A stretch of 64,000 nt of DNA from Streptomyces sp. NBC_00239. GTDB taxonomy: Bacteria > Actinomycetota > Actinomycetes > Streptomycetales > Streptomycetaceae. The notes under the pieces are model-generated. The model was not told where the DNA came from. It did not search any database and was given only the letters and a program-made list of their open reading frames with translations. Both the position numbers and the translations under genes were made by a program. Below, piece by piece: positions 1 through 8,628 of the stretch; within the stretch, counting starts at the first letter, position 1; the number at the start of each line of letters is the position of its first letter. The stretch covers positions 5,704,001-5,768,000 of the forward strand of contig NZ_CP108095.1 in NCBI RefSeq assembly GCF_036194065.1. Direction: 5' to 3'.

Positions 1-543
1 GCCACGGACTTCACCGCCGGCGTGCTGGTCCTCGCCGGCTCCCTGCTCGCGCTGCTGCGGCTGGCCGAAGTGCCCGAGGCGCGCCGCCCCTGGTCCCTGA
101 CCGGCTGGTGCGGGCTCGCCCTGTTCGGCGCCGCGACCGCCGCCGACGCGTGGCTGCCGCTCAGCTGCAAGCCCACCGTCGACCCGGAGTGCGCCGCCCG
201 CGAGACCGCGGGCCTGGTCCCCGCCACCCACCAGGCACACGCCATCAGCTCCAGCCTCGCCATGTGCGGCGCGCTGGCCGGCATCGTGGCCCTCACCGTC
301 GCGGCCCGCCGCTACCGCTGGTGGCCGCCGCTGGCCCGGTTCGGCCCGGCGCTCGTCATGCTGGAACTCGCCGCCACCGTCTGGACCCTGACCGCCATCG
401 CGCTGTTCAGCGCCGGACACGGCACCTGGGCGCTGGGCGCCGGCCAACGCCTCCAGGTGCTCCTCGTCGCCCTCTGGCTCGGCGTCCTCGCCTGCGCGCT
501 GGCCGCGGACCGCACCCCGCCCCGCCCCGGCCCCCGACCGTGA
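1..543 (+). CDS. DUF998-like integral membrane protein, 5' end outside window
   Basis: The reading frame is open from base 1, so the true start lies upstream; 180 residues are visible. Hydrophobic helices can be seen near residues 8-24, 36-52, 81-98, 112-136 and 147-166. The extracytoplasmic-looking loop LSCKPTVDPEC carries two cysteines. This helix pattern resembles DUF998 membrane proteins, whose function is not established. The stop codon overlaps the GTG start of the following hydrolase (GTGA), which implies translational coupling. The family call is by eye. Confidence 0.6.
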   Translation, partial: ATDFTAGVLVLAGSLLALLRLAEVPEARRPWSLTGWCGLALFGAATAADAWLPLSCKPTVDPECAARETAGLVPATHQAHAISSSLAMCGALAGIVALTVAARRYRWWPPLARFGPALVMLELAATVWTLTAIALFSAGHGTWALGAGQRLQVLLVALWLGVLACALAADRTPPRPGPRP

Positions 544-1424
544 CCCCGGCCCACGACCCCGCCCCCGGCGGGCGCGTGCGTGAGGGGTTCGTGCGGGTCG
601 GCGGGGTGCCGCTGCACATACGGGTCGAGGGGGTCGGGCCGGTCTGTGTGCTCAGCGCCGGGCTCGGGCTCGCCTGGTTCGACTGGGACGCCGTCGTCCC
701 GCTACTGGCCCCGCACCGCACGGTGGTCAGGTTCGACCGGCCCGGCCACGGGCTCAGCGCCTCGGCCGCCCCCGCCGGCGCGGTCGGCGAGGCGCACCGG
801 ATCGCCGGGCTCCTCGACGCGCTCGGGCCCGCGCTGCCGCCGGGACCGGTCACCGTGGTCGGCCACTCACTCGCCGGCCTTCACGCGGAGGCCTTCGCCC
901 GCCTCTACCCGGCCCGCACCGCCGCGCTCGTGCTCGTCGACAGCAGCGTGGAGGAGCGCCGGCCGTACGCGCCCGCGCCGGCGCTGCGCACGGCCGGCGC
1001 CCGGGTGCTGGGCGGGGCCCTGACCGCGGCCGGGCTGCCCGCCGCCCTGGGGCCGCTCGCCCGCCGGGCCGTGGTCCGGGCCGGGCGGACCGGCGGGCCC
1101 GACCCGGCCCCGCGGGAGCTCGTACGCCGCTGCTACCGGACCGGGAGGGTCTGGCGGGGCGCCCTCCGCGAGAACGCCCGCTACGCCGACACCGCCGCCG
1201 GGCTTCTCGCGCTGCGACGCGGCCGCCGTCCGCTGCGGGCGCCGGTCCGCGTGCTCGCGGCGTACGACGGGTCCGGGGGGCGGGGCGCGGTGCGGTGGCT
1301 GGCGCGGCAGGCGGCGCTCGCCGAGGCGCTGGGCGCGCGCCTTGAGGTGGTTGCGCCGGCGGGTCACCTGCTCATGCTGGACCGCCCGGACCGCGTGGCA
1401 CGAGCGGTACTCGCCCCGCCCTGA
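540..1424 (+). CDS. alpha/beta hydrolase
   Basis: This 294-residue alpha/beta-fold hydrolase starts at a GTG that overlaps the preceding stop. The nucleophile elbow GHSLAG holds the serine near residue 107. A strand and oxyanion-type segment VCVLSAGLGLAWFDWD lies near residue 35, and the likely catalytic histidine is in APAGHLLMLDRP near the C-terminus. Such enzymes cleave esters, lactones or amides; the substrate cannot be read from sequence. The overlap with a membrane-protein gene suggests one operon. An inverted-repeat element follows the stop. Confidence 0.8.
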   Translation: MTPAHDPAPGGRVREGFVRVGGVPLHIRVEGVGPVCVLSAGLGLAWFDWDAVVPLLAPHRTVVRFDRPGHGLSASAAPAGAVGEAHRIAGLLDALGPALPPGPVTVVGHSLAGLHAEAFARLYPARTAALVLVDSSVEERRPYAPAPALRTAGARVLGGALTAAGLPAALGPLARRAVVRAGRTGGPDPAPRELVRRCYRTGRVWRGALRENARYADTAAGLLALRRGRRPLRAPVRVLAAYDGSGGRGAVRWLARQAALAEALGARLEVVAPAGHLLMLDRPDRVARAVLAPP

Positions 1425-1815
1425 CCGGCCGCGCGCTCGCGCGACTCCAGCCCGCCGGCCGGCCGTGACGCGCGCATCCAGCCTTGGCGGCTGGCCGTGA
1501 CGCGCTCTTCAGCCCCGCGGGCGCGTGAGGGGCAACACCCAGCCTCGCCGGCGTTTGAGGCGCGGGTCCGGGCGGAGCCCGGTTCCCGGCACCCGCCGGG
1601 TTGCAGTCCCGGGGCTCCGCCCCAGACCCCGCGCCTCGAACGCCGGCGAGGCTGGATGTTGCCGCAGGCAACGCTGGCAGAGGTTGCGCGCCAGGGCTGG
1701 GGCTGGGGCCGGGGCATACGGGCGTACGGGTGAGGAGGTCGCCCTCCTCACCCGTGGGCCCGTAGGGCCCGTGGCCCGTAAGCCCGCAGCCCCGCAAGGC
1801 CGTAAGGGCACGGCG
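1425..1815. repeat. intergenic dispersed inverted repeat (copy A)
   Basis: No gene is supported in this 391-base gap. Its core is a long inverted repeat: a left arm at 1540-1566 (containing CTCGCCGGCGTTTGAGGC) pairs with a right arm at 1628-1654 with one mismatch. Between the arms are two shorter hairpins, one of the CCGGGCGGAGCCCGG type and one of the GGGGCTCCGCCCC type. Degenerate half-copies precede it from about 1470. Related copies lie at 5.2, 8.7, 19.3, 33.2, 41.8, 43.5 and 55 kb. Confidence 0.85.
1726..1755 (-). terminator. hairpin terminator after the DUF305 gene
   Basis: A 13-bp perfect stem pairs ACGGGTGAGGAGG (1726-1738) with its complement at 1743-1755 around a 4-base loop. It lies about 60 bases beyond the stop of the leftward DUF3105-DUF305 pair. 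There is no U-run, as is usual in streptomycetes. Confidence 0.55.
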
Positions 1816-2541
1816 CTACGCGCGGGGTTTTGCGCCTCGGGCGTTGAGGAGCATGGCCATCAGGTCCAGTTCGGACTGCTGGCCCGCCACCATCCCGCGC
1901 GCGAGGTCCCGTTCGACGGGCGTCGTGCACAGGGTGGCGCAGCCCCAGGCCATCTGGATGCCGCCCTTGTGGTGGTCGGTCATCAGCTGGAGGTAGAGCA
2001 CCTCCGCCGCCTTGCCGTCCGCCTTGGCGAGCGCGGCCAGCTCCGCCTTGGTGGCCATGCCGGGCATCAGCGCGCCCGCCTTGGCCGTCGGCGCACCGGA
2101 GCCGCCGTGGCCGCCGTGGGCGCCCTGGCCGCCGTGCCCGGCCGCACCGCCTTCACCGCCGCCGCCCTTGACGCCCGGGGCGTCCCCGGCGTCGCCCGAC
2201 GCCATCCACGCCATCGGCTCCTGCGCCGGCGCGACCTTCGGCAGGGACCACATGTCCAGCCAGCCCAGCATCATGCCGCGCTGGTTGGCCTGGGTGTTGG
2301 CGATGTCGTAGGCGAGGCGCCGGACCTCCGGGTCCGCCGTGCGGTCGCGGACGATGAAGGACATCTCCACGGCCTGCTGGTGGTGCACGGACATGTCCCG
2401 GGCGAAACCGGCGTCGGCCGAGTCCCCGTCCGGGAGCTTCGCCGCGGGGTCCGCCGCGCTGTTCGCGGTGACGGCTGCCGTCCCCGCGAACAGCAGGGCG
2501 AGGACGACGGCCGCGATGGCCGCCCAGTGCGTACGGGTCAC
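1816..2541 (-). CDS. DUF305 family secreted/anchored protein
   Basis: The gene encodes 241 residues from a GTG that overlaps the stop of the upstream DUF3105 gene. A signal or anchor helix (about 6-26) is followed by the DUF305 hallmarks ARDMSVHHQQAVEMS (about 47-61) and LMTDHHKGGIQMA (about 190). These paired His-His motifs belong to four-helix ferritin-like proteins that have been linked to copper binding. The two halves are separated by a Gly/His-rich linker (about 125-150, GGHGGSG type) that could bind metal. The role is inferred as an extracytoplasmic metal-binding protein; it is probably co-translated with DUF3105. Confidence 0.85.
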   Translation of the reverse strand: MTRTHWAAIAAVVLALLFAGTAAVTANSAADPAAKLPDGDSADAGFARDMSVHHQQAVEMSFIVRDRTADPEVRRLAYDIANTQANQRGMMLGWLDMWSLPKVAPAQEPMAWMASGDAGDAPGVKGGGGEGGAAGHGGQGAHGGHGGSGAPTAKAGALMPGMATKAELAALAKADGKAAEVLYLQLMTDHHKGGIQMAWGCATLCTTPVERDLARGMVAGQQSELDLMAMLLNARGAKPRA

Positions 2542-3191
2542 TGCTGGGCCAGCCCGCCCGTGCACGCGGCGCCCGGCTCGGGGGTCTGCGGGCCCTGCAC
2601 GTACTTGCTGAAGAACTGGTTCACCCGCGGGTCGCTCGCGCTGTCCACGGTGACCTGCTTGCCCCAGGCGCTGAGCATGATCGCGCCCGTCTGGTCCTTC
2701 ACCGGGCTGATCAGCGTGTAGGGGGTCTTCGCGACCTTCTCCTCCAGCTTCTTCACCTCGGCCTCGGGCGCCTTGTCGTTGTACGAGACCCAGACCGCGC
2801 CGTGCTCCAGCGAGTGGACGGCGTTCTCCTTGGCCAGCGGCTTCTTGTAGACGTCGCCGTCGCAGTTCATCCACACCTGGTGGTGGTCGCCGCCCACCGG
2901 CGGGTTCATCGGGTACGAGACCGCCTTGGTGACGTGGTTGCGGCCCAGCTTCTTCGCGTCCCAGCTCTGCTCACCGGTGACGGGCGCCTTGGCGGCCTCC
3001 TCGGCGGCCTCCTTCTTGTCCGACTCCTTGTTCAGCACGTACGCGCCGAAACCGACGAGGCCGGCGACGACCGCGGCGGAGACGGTGATCGCGAGGATCT
3101 TGTTGCGCCGTTCCCGGGACTGCTCGGCCTTGCGCATCTCGGCTATGCGGGCCTTGCGGGAGTTGTCGGTGCTGGCGGGCTTGGTGGCCAT
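2538..3191 (-). CDS. DUF3105 family membrane-anchored protein
   Basis: This 217-residue protein has a charged cytoplasmic N-terminus rich in Lys/Arg/Glu (1-34), one transmembrane helix (about 36-55) and an extracytoplasmic DUF3105 domain. The domain shows MNPPVGGDHHQVWMNCDG, AVHSLEHGAVWVSY and DPRVNQFFSKYVQGPQ. Conserved His and Cys residues suggest metal or redox chemistry, but the family's function is unknown. The ATG at 3191 was chosen because the family starts with this short charged tail. The stop overlaps the DUF305 start by four bases, so the two are expected to act together. Confidence 0.85.
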   Translation of the reverse strand: MATKPASTDNSRKARIAEMRKAEQSRERRNKILAITVSAAVVAGLVGFGAYVLNKESDKKEAAEEAAKAPVTGEQSWDAKKLGRNHVTKAVSYPMNPPVGGDHHQVWMNCDGDVYKKPLAKENAVHSLEHGAVWVSYNDKAPEAEVKKLEEKVAKTPYTLISPVKDQTGAIMLSAWGKQVTVDSASDPRVNQFFSKYVQGPQTPEPGAACTGGLAQQ

Positions 3192-3256
3192 GGCTGCTGT
3201 TGTCCTTGTCCTACTCGAAAGGGGGGTGGGGTGGAGCGGGCGGTGCGGCGGCGGAC

Positions 3257-3658
3257 TCACGTCCGCAGCACTTGAAGGACATGCAGGTCGGGGGCGCGGG
3301 CGAGGGGCTGCGGCGGCAGCACCCGGCTCACCGGGCGGGGCATCGGCACCGGGGCCGGCGGGCCGGCCGCCGGGGCGGCCGGCAGCGGCACGGTCAGGAC
3401 GGCCGGCGTGCCGTGTACGAAGCCCGAGCAGCCGGGCATGCCGCCGGGGCAGTCGTACGCGCCGTGCCCCGGGGACGACGGGGACGACGGCGACGACGGG
3501 TGCGACAGCACGGCCGTCGCGGCACGGTCCGAGCCCGTCCCGTGCCCGGCGACGGGGCGCGCGCACAGGAAGAGGGCCGCCACGAGGGTCGCCAGAGCGC
3601 ACGCCAGAGCGACCGGTCGCACGACGCGCCGGTGGCCGATGTGATCCCTGCCCCCCAT
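3257..3658 (-). CDS. small secreted or membrane protein of unknown function
   Basis: The product is 133 residues with a hydrophobic segment (about 12-33) that looks like a signal peptide ending at PVAGHG. Then come a Ser-Pro repeat (SHPSSPSSPSSPGHG), a short Cys-containing region (YDCPGGMPGCSGFVHG) and a Pro-rich tail ending in LHVLQVLRT. The ending and layout recall DUF6153-type Streptomyces proteins, but I cannot confirm this. It lies upstream of and co-directional with the DUF3105-DUF305 pair, and divergent from glnA2. The ATG at 3658 leaves room for a shared divergent promoter. Confidence 0.55.
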   Translation of the reverse strand: MGGRDHIGHRRVVRPVALACALATLVAALFLCARPVAGHGTGSDRAATAVLSHPSSPSSPSSPGHGAYDCPGGMPGCSGFVHGTPAVLTVPLPAAPAAGPPAPVPMPRPVSRVLPPQPLARAPDLHVLQVLRT

Positions 3659-3821
3659 GGCCGCAGATGGTAATGCGCGTGACGCTCCGACGGTCAGAGC
3701 GGGGGTGTCACAGCCGCGAGGGGGCCCGTAATGTGGCCGAAACCACCGGCCGCGATACTGGGTCGGCTCCCTGACGCCCCGCTGGTGGTGCACAGGCCGT
3801 CTGAACTGCGAGGATGAAGGC

Positions 3822-5183
3822 ATGGACAAGCAGCAGGAATTCGTCCTCCGGACGCTTGAAGAGCGCGACATCCGCTTCGTGCGCCTGTGGTTCACCGATG
3901 TGCTCGGCTTCCTCAAGTCGGTCGCCGTCGCCCCCGCCGAGTTGGAGCAGGCGTTCGACGAAGGCATCGGCTTCGACGGCTCCGCGATCGAGGGCTTCGC
4001 CCGGGTCTACGAGTCCGACATGATCGCCAAGCCGGACCCGAGCACGTTCCAGATACTGCCGTGGCGCGCGGAGGCCCCGGGCACCGCCCGGATGTTCTGC
4101 GACATCCTGATGCCGGACGGCTCGCCGTCCTTCGCGGACCCGCGCTTCGTCCTCAAGCGCATCCTCGCCAAGACCTCCGACCTGGGCTTCACCTTCTACA
4201 CCCACCCGGAGATCGAGTTCTTCCTGCTGAAGGACAAGCCGCTGGACGGCACCCGCCCGGTGCCCGCCGACAACTCCGGCTACTTCGACCACACCCCGCA
4301 GAACGTGGGCATGGACTTCCGCCGCCAGGCGATCACCATGCTCGAATCGATGGGGATCTCCGTCGAGTTCAGCCACCACGAGGGCGCCCCGGGCCAGCAG
4401 GAGATCGACCTGCGCTACGCCGACGCGCTCTCCACCGCCGACAACATCATGACCTTCCGCCTGGTCATGAAGCAGGTCGCGCTGGAGCAGGGCGTCCAGG
4501 CCACCTTCATGCCCAAGCCGTTCTCCGAGTACCCGGGCTCGGGCATGCACACCCACCTCTCCCTCTTCGAGGGCGACCGCAACGCGTTCTACGAGTCGGG
4601 CTCCGAGTACCAGCTCTCCAAGGTCGGCCGTTCCTTCATCGCGGGCCTGCTCAAGCACGCGGCGGAGACCGCGGCCGTCACCAATCAGTGGGTCAACTCC
4701 TACAAGCGCATCTGGGGCGGCTCCTCCCGCACCGCCGGCTCCGGCGGCGAGGCCCCCTCGTACATCTGCTGGGGACACAACAACCGCTCGGCGCTCATCA
4801 GGGTCCCGATGTACAAGCCGGGCAAGACCGGCTCGGCCCGGGTCGAGGTCCGCTCGATCGACTCCGGCGCCAACCCGTACCTGACGTACGCGGTCCTGCT
4901 CGCCGCCGGCCTCAAGGGCATCGAGGAGGGTTACGAACTCCCGCCGGGCGCCGACGACGACGTCTGGGCCCTCTCCGACGCCGAACGCCGCGCCATGGGC
5001 ATCGAACCGCTGCCGCAGAACCTCGGCGAGGCGATTGCGCTCATGGAGCGCAGTGAGCTCGTCGCCGAGACGCTCGGCGAGCACGTGTTCGACTTCTTCC
5101 TGCGGAACAAGAAGCAGGAGTGGGAGGAGTACCGCTCCGAGGTCACCGCCTTCGAGCTGCGCAAGAACCTTCCGGTGCTGTAG
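3822..5183 (+). CDS. glnA2: glutamine synthetase-like protein GlnA2 (gamma-glutamylpolyamine synthetase type)
   Basis: This 453-residue glutamine synthetase superfamily enzyme has the type I layout: GFDGSAIEGF near 49, the metal/ATP motif HPEIEFFLL near 128, the substrate loop HHEGAPGQQEIDLRYA near 186 and FMPKPFSEYPGSGMHTHLSLF near 228. The residue aligned with the GlnA adenylylation tyrosine is tryptophan 382 (DDVWALSD). It therefore should not be a GlnE target at that site. In Streptomyces, GlnA2 has been described as glutamylating polyamines rather than ammonia. A Shine-Dalgarno GAGGATGAAGG precedes the ATG. It is followed by glnE, an order shared with other actinobacteria. The symbol rests on this synteny. 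Confidence 0.88.
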   Translation: MDKQQEFVLRTLEERDIRFVRLWFTDVLGFLKSVAVAPAELEQAFDEGIGFDGSAIEGFARVYESDMIAKPDPSTFQILPWRAEAPGTARMFCDILMPDGSPSFADPRFVLKRILAKTSDLGFTFYTHPEIEFFLLKDKPLDGTRPVPADNSGYFDHTPQNVGMDFRRQAITMLESMGISVEFSHHEGAPGQQEIDLRYADALSTADNIMTFRLVMKQVALEQGVQATFMPKPFSEYPGSGMHTHLSLFEGDRNAFYESGSEYQLSKVGRSFIAGLLKHAAETAAVTNQWVNSYKRIWGGSSRTAGSGGEAPSYICWGHNNRSALIRVPMYKPGKTGSARVEVRSIDSGANPYLTYAVLLAAGLKGIEEGYELPPGADDDVWALSDAERRAMGIEPLPQNLGEAIALMERSELVAETLGEHVFDFFLRNKKQEWEEYRSEVTAFELRKNLPVL

Positions 5184-5640
5184 GCGGGGGCGGGCCGGGC
5201 CGTACGGGTCCGCGGCCGAGGGCCGGGTAGCGGGCTCTGCCCGGACCCGCGCCTCAAACGCCGGCGGGGCTGGGGGTCGCTCTGCGCGCCGACTAGCCGG
5301 TCGGGAGGCCGCCCCGCGCGCACCGGTCGGTCGGAGGCTGCCCTGCGCTGGGACCGGGCGGTCCGTCGGAGGTTGCCCCTCGTGTCGACTGGTCGGTCGG
5401 AGGCCGCCCCTCGCGCCGATCGGTCGGTCGGAGGTCTCACCGCGTGGGAACCGGTCGGTCCGTCGGCGGTTGCCCCGCGCGCGCACGGGTCGGTCGGGGG
5501 TTGCCCTGCGCGGCGACTCGCCCTCCGTCGGGGGTTGTCCCGCGCGGGGGCCGGGCGGGTGGTCGGGGGGCCGGGATAGGGTCGGGAGCCGGATCTGGTG
5601 TGGGCGTCCCGGAGGGGCGGCACGGAACGGAGGCGGCGGG
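5184..5640. repeat. glnA2-glnE spacer: half inverted repeat plus eight degenerate tandem repeats
   Basis: No gene is supported here. Bases 5231-5274 hold the right half of the dispersed repeat (CGCCTCAAACGCCGGCGGGG). Bases 5295-5552 contain about eight diverged units of 31-35 bases, each built as CCGGTCGGTCGGAGG followed by TGCCC and a GC-rich end. Unit starts are near 5295, 5322, 5353, 5388, 5419, 5450, 5485 and 5516. The spacer separates two genes that are otherwise co-directional. Confidence 0.8.
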
Positions 5641-8628
5641 ATGACGGTTCCCGGACGCAGGAGCAGTACGTTCATCCGGCTGCTGCGGCACGGATTCACG
5701 GACCCGTCCGCGGCCGGGGAGCTGCTCGACGCCCCCGAACTCGCCGCCGTACGCACCGATCCGGTGCTCCTCGACGGGCTCGGCGCCACCGCCGACCCCG
5801 ACCTCGCGCTGCGCGGCCTGGTCCGCCTCGCCGAGGCCCAGGACGCCGACGGCCGGACCGCCCTGCTCTCCACCCTCGTCTCCGCGAAGCCGCTGCGCGA
5901 CCGGCTGCTCGGCGTGCTCGGCGCGTCCGAGGCGCTCGCCGACCACCTGGCCCGCCACCCGCAGGACTGGCGGGCCCTCGTCACGTACGAGTCCGCCGAC
6001 CTGCACCCCGGCATCGCCGAGTTCGAGCAGGGCCTCGCGGACGCCCACGACCCCGTCACGCTGCGCATCGCGTACCGCCGCTGCCTGCTGTCCATCGCCG
6101 CCCGCGACGTGTGCGGCACCACCGACGTGGCGCAGGCCGCCGCCGAACTCGCCGACCTCGCCACCGCCACCCTGCGGGCCGCCCTGCGCATCGCGAGCGC
6201 CGCCGCCCCCGAGGACGCCGCCCAGTGCCGGCTCGCCGTCATTGCGATGGGCAAGTGCGGCGGCCACGAACTCAACTACGTCTCCGACGTCGACGTGATC
6301 TTCGTCGGGGAGGCGGCGCCCGGCGCCGACGAGGCCAAGGCCCTTCAGGCCGCCACCCGACTCGCCTCGCACCTCATGCGGATCTGCTCCGAGACGACCG
6401 TCGAGGGGGCGATCTGGCCCGTCGACGCCAACCTGCGCCCCGAAGGCCGCAACGGCCCCCTCGTACGCACCCTCTCCTCGCACCTCGCCTACTACCAGCG
6501 CTGGGCCAAGACCTGGGAGTTCCAGGCCCTGCTCAAGGCCCGGGCCGTCGCGGGCGACGAGGAACTCGGCGCCGCCTACGTCGACGCCATAACCCCCCTG
6601 GTCTGGCAGGCCGCGGAACGCGAGAACTTCGTCGCCGACGTGCAGAAGATGCGCCGCCGCGTCGTCGACAACATCCCCGCCGCCCAGGTGGACCGCGAGC
6701 TCAAGCTCGGACCCGGCGGCCTGCGCGACGTCGAGTTCGCCGTCCAGCTCCTCCAGCTCGTCCACGGCCGCAGCGACGCCACCCTGCACTCCGGCACCAC
6801 CCTCGACGCCCTGCACGCACTCGCCGCGGGCGGCTACGTCGGCCGCACCGACGCCGCGCAGCTCCACGACGCGTACCGGTTCCTGCGGGCCATGGAGCAC
6901 CGCATCCAGCTGTACCGGCTGCGCCGCACCCACCTGGTGCCCGAGGACGAGGCCGACCTGCGCCGCCTCGGCCGCTCCCTGGGCCTGCGCACCGAACCCG
7001 TCGTCGAACTCAACAAGGCCTGGCGCCGGCACGCCTCCGTGGTCCGGCGGCTCCACGAGAAGCTCTTCTACCGCCCGCTGCTCGACGCCGTCGCCCAGCT
7101 CGCCCCCGGCGAGACCCGACTCAGCCCGCGCGCCGCCGGCCAGCGCCTCGAAGCCCTCGGGTACGCGGACCCCGTCGCGGCCCTGCGCCACCTGGAGGCC
7201 CTCGCCTCCGGCGTCACCCGCAAGGCCGCCATCCAGCGCACCCTGCTGCCCGTCATGCTCGGCTGGTTCGCGGACTCCGCCGACCCGGACGCCGGCCTGC
7301 TGAACTTCCGCAAGGTCTCCGACGCGCTCGGCAAGACCCCCTGGTACCTGCGGCTGCTGCGCGACGAGGGCGCCGCCGCCGAGAACCTCGCCCGCGTGCT
7401 GTCCGCCGGCCGGCTCGCCCCCGACCTGCTGATGCGCGCCCCCGAGGCGGTCGCCCTGCTCGGCGACCCCGAAGGCCTCAAGGCCCGCGGCCACGAAGCC
7501 CTCGAACAGGAGGTGCTCGCCGCCGTCGGCCGCGCCGACACCGCCGAGGCGGGCGTGGCCGCGGCCCGCGGCGTGCGCCGCCGCGAACTCTTCCGCACCT
7601 GCGCCGCCGACATCATCGCCTCGTACGGGACCGAGGAGAGCCCCGCCGAGGAGGACCGCGGCGCGCTCGTCGACCGGGTCGGCGACGCCGTCTCCGACCT
7701 GACCTCCGCCACCCTGGCCGGCGCGCTGCGGGCCGCCGTGCGCGCCCAGTGGGGCGAGACGCTGCCCACCCGGTTCGCGGTCATCGGCATGGGACGTTTC
7801 GGCGGGCACGAGCTGTCGTACGGCTCCGACGCCGACGTGCTCTTCGTCCACGAGCCCCGCGAGGGCGTCGGCGAGCAGGAGGCCGCCAAGGCCGCCCAGG
7901 CCGTCATCGCCGAGATGCGCAGGCTCCTCCAGCTGCCCACCGCCGACCCGCCGCTGCTCATCGACGCCGACCTGCGCCCCGAAGGCCGCAGCGGCCCCCT
8001 GGTGCGCACCCTGGCCTCGTACGCGGCCTACTACCGGCGGTGGTCACTGGTCTGGGAGAGCCAGGCGCTGCTGCGCGCCGAACCGGTCGCCGGGGACGAG
8101 GACCTCGGCCGCCGCTTCATCGAACTGATCGACCCGCTGCGCTACCCGATGGAAGGCATCGGCGAGGAACCGGCCCGCGAGATCCGGCGGCTCAAGGCCC
8201 GGATGGAAGCGGAACGGCTGCCGCGGGGCGCCGACCCGACCCTGCACGCCAAGCTGGGCCGGGGTGGGCTGAGCGACGTCGAGTGGACCGTGCAGCTGCT
8301 CCAGATGCGGCACGCCTGGGCCGAACCGGGGCTGCGCACCACCCGCACCCGGCCGGCGCTGGCCGCGGCCCACGCGGCCGGGCTGCTGGGGACGGAGGAG
8401 GCACAGACCCTGGACGAGGCGTGGGTGCTGGCCACGCAGGTCCGCAACGCGGTCATGCTGGTGCGGGGGCGGGCGGGGGACACGTTTCCCACCGACGCGC
8501 GGGAGCTGGCTGCCGTGGGGCGCTACCTGGGCTATGGCGAGGGCCGTGTCGGCGAGATGCTGGACGACTACCGCCGCGCCACGCGCCGCGCACGCGCGGT
8601 AGTGGACGACCTCTTCTACGCCGCGTAA
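5641..8628 (+). CDS. glnE: bifunctional glutamine-synthetase adenylyltransferase/adenylyl-removing enzyme GlnE
   Basis: The 995-residue protein has the duplicated nucleotidyltransferase architecture of GlnE. The first active site reads GKCGGHELNYVSDVDVIF (204-221, metal-binding Asp216/Asp218). The second is GRFGGHELSYGSDADVLF (718-735, Asp730/Asp732). Each is followed by a conserved DANLRPEGRNGPLVRTL or DADLRPEGRSGPLVRTL block and a helical domain. GlnE adenylylates and deadenylylates a tyrosine on type I glutamine synthetase; the only GlnA-type target in view with that tyrosine is at 45.0-46.4 kb. The ATG is preceded by a GGAGGCGGG ribosome site. Length and both catalytic sites are intact. 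Confidence 0.97.
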   Translation: MTVPGRRSSTFIRLLRHGFTDPSAAGELLDAPELAAVRTDPVLLDGLGATADPDLALRGLVRLAEAQDADGRTALLSTLVSAKPLRDRLLGVLGASEALADHLARHPQDWRALVTYESADLHPGIAEFEQGLADAHDPVTLRIAYRRCLLSIAARDVCGTTDVAQAAAELADLATATLRAALRIASAAAPEDAAQCRLAVIAMGKCGGHELNYVSDVDVIFVGEAAPGADEAKALQAATRLASHLMRICSETTVEGAIWPVDANLRPEGRNGPLVRTLSSHLAYYQRWAKTWEFQALLKARAVAGDEELGAAYVDAITPLVWQAAERENFVADVQKMRRRVVDNIPAAQVDRELKLGPGGLRDVEFAVQLLQLVHGRSDATLHSGTTLDALHALAAGGYVGRTDAAQLHDAYRFLRAMEHRIQLYRLRRTHLVPEDEADLRRLGRSLGLRTEPVVELNKAWRRHASVVRRLHEKLFYRPLLDAVAQLAPGETRLSPRAAGQRLEALGYADPVAALRHLEALASGVTRKAAIQRTLLPVMLGWFADSADPDAGLLNFRKVSDALGKTPWYLRLLRDEGAAAENLARVLSAGRLAPDLLMRAPEAVALLGDPEGLKARGHEALEQEVLAAVGRADTAEAGVAAARGVRRRELFRTCAADIIASYGTEESPAEEDRGALVDRVGDAVSDLTSATLAGALRAAVRAQWGETLPTRFAVIGMGRFGGHELSYGSDADVLFVHEPREGVGEQEAAKAAQAVIAEMRRLLQLPTADPPLLIDADLRPEGRSGPLVRTLASYAAYYRRWSLVWESQALLRAEPVAGDEDLGRRFIELIDPLRYPMEGIGEEPAREIRRLKARMEAERLPRGADPTLHAKLGRGGLSDVEWTVQLLQMRHAWAEPGLRTTRTRPALAAAHAAGLLGTEEAQTLDEAWVLATQVRNAVMLVRGRAGDTFPTDARELAAVGRYLGYGEGRVGEMLDDYRRATRRARAVVDDLFYAA

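Noticed and set aside
1540..1655. Dispersed inverted repeats as insertion sequences
   Set aside because: No transposase gene or clear terminal target duplication is present. They were kept as repeats of unknown origin.
5231..5640. A protein-coding start for glnE upstream of 5641
   Set aside because: The in-frame extension runs through tandem repeats and gives low-complexity Arg/Gly sequence. ATG 5641 with GGAGGCGGG upstream gives the normal GlnE length.
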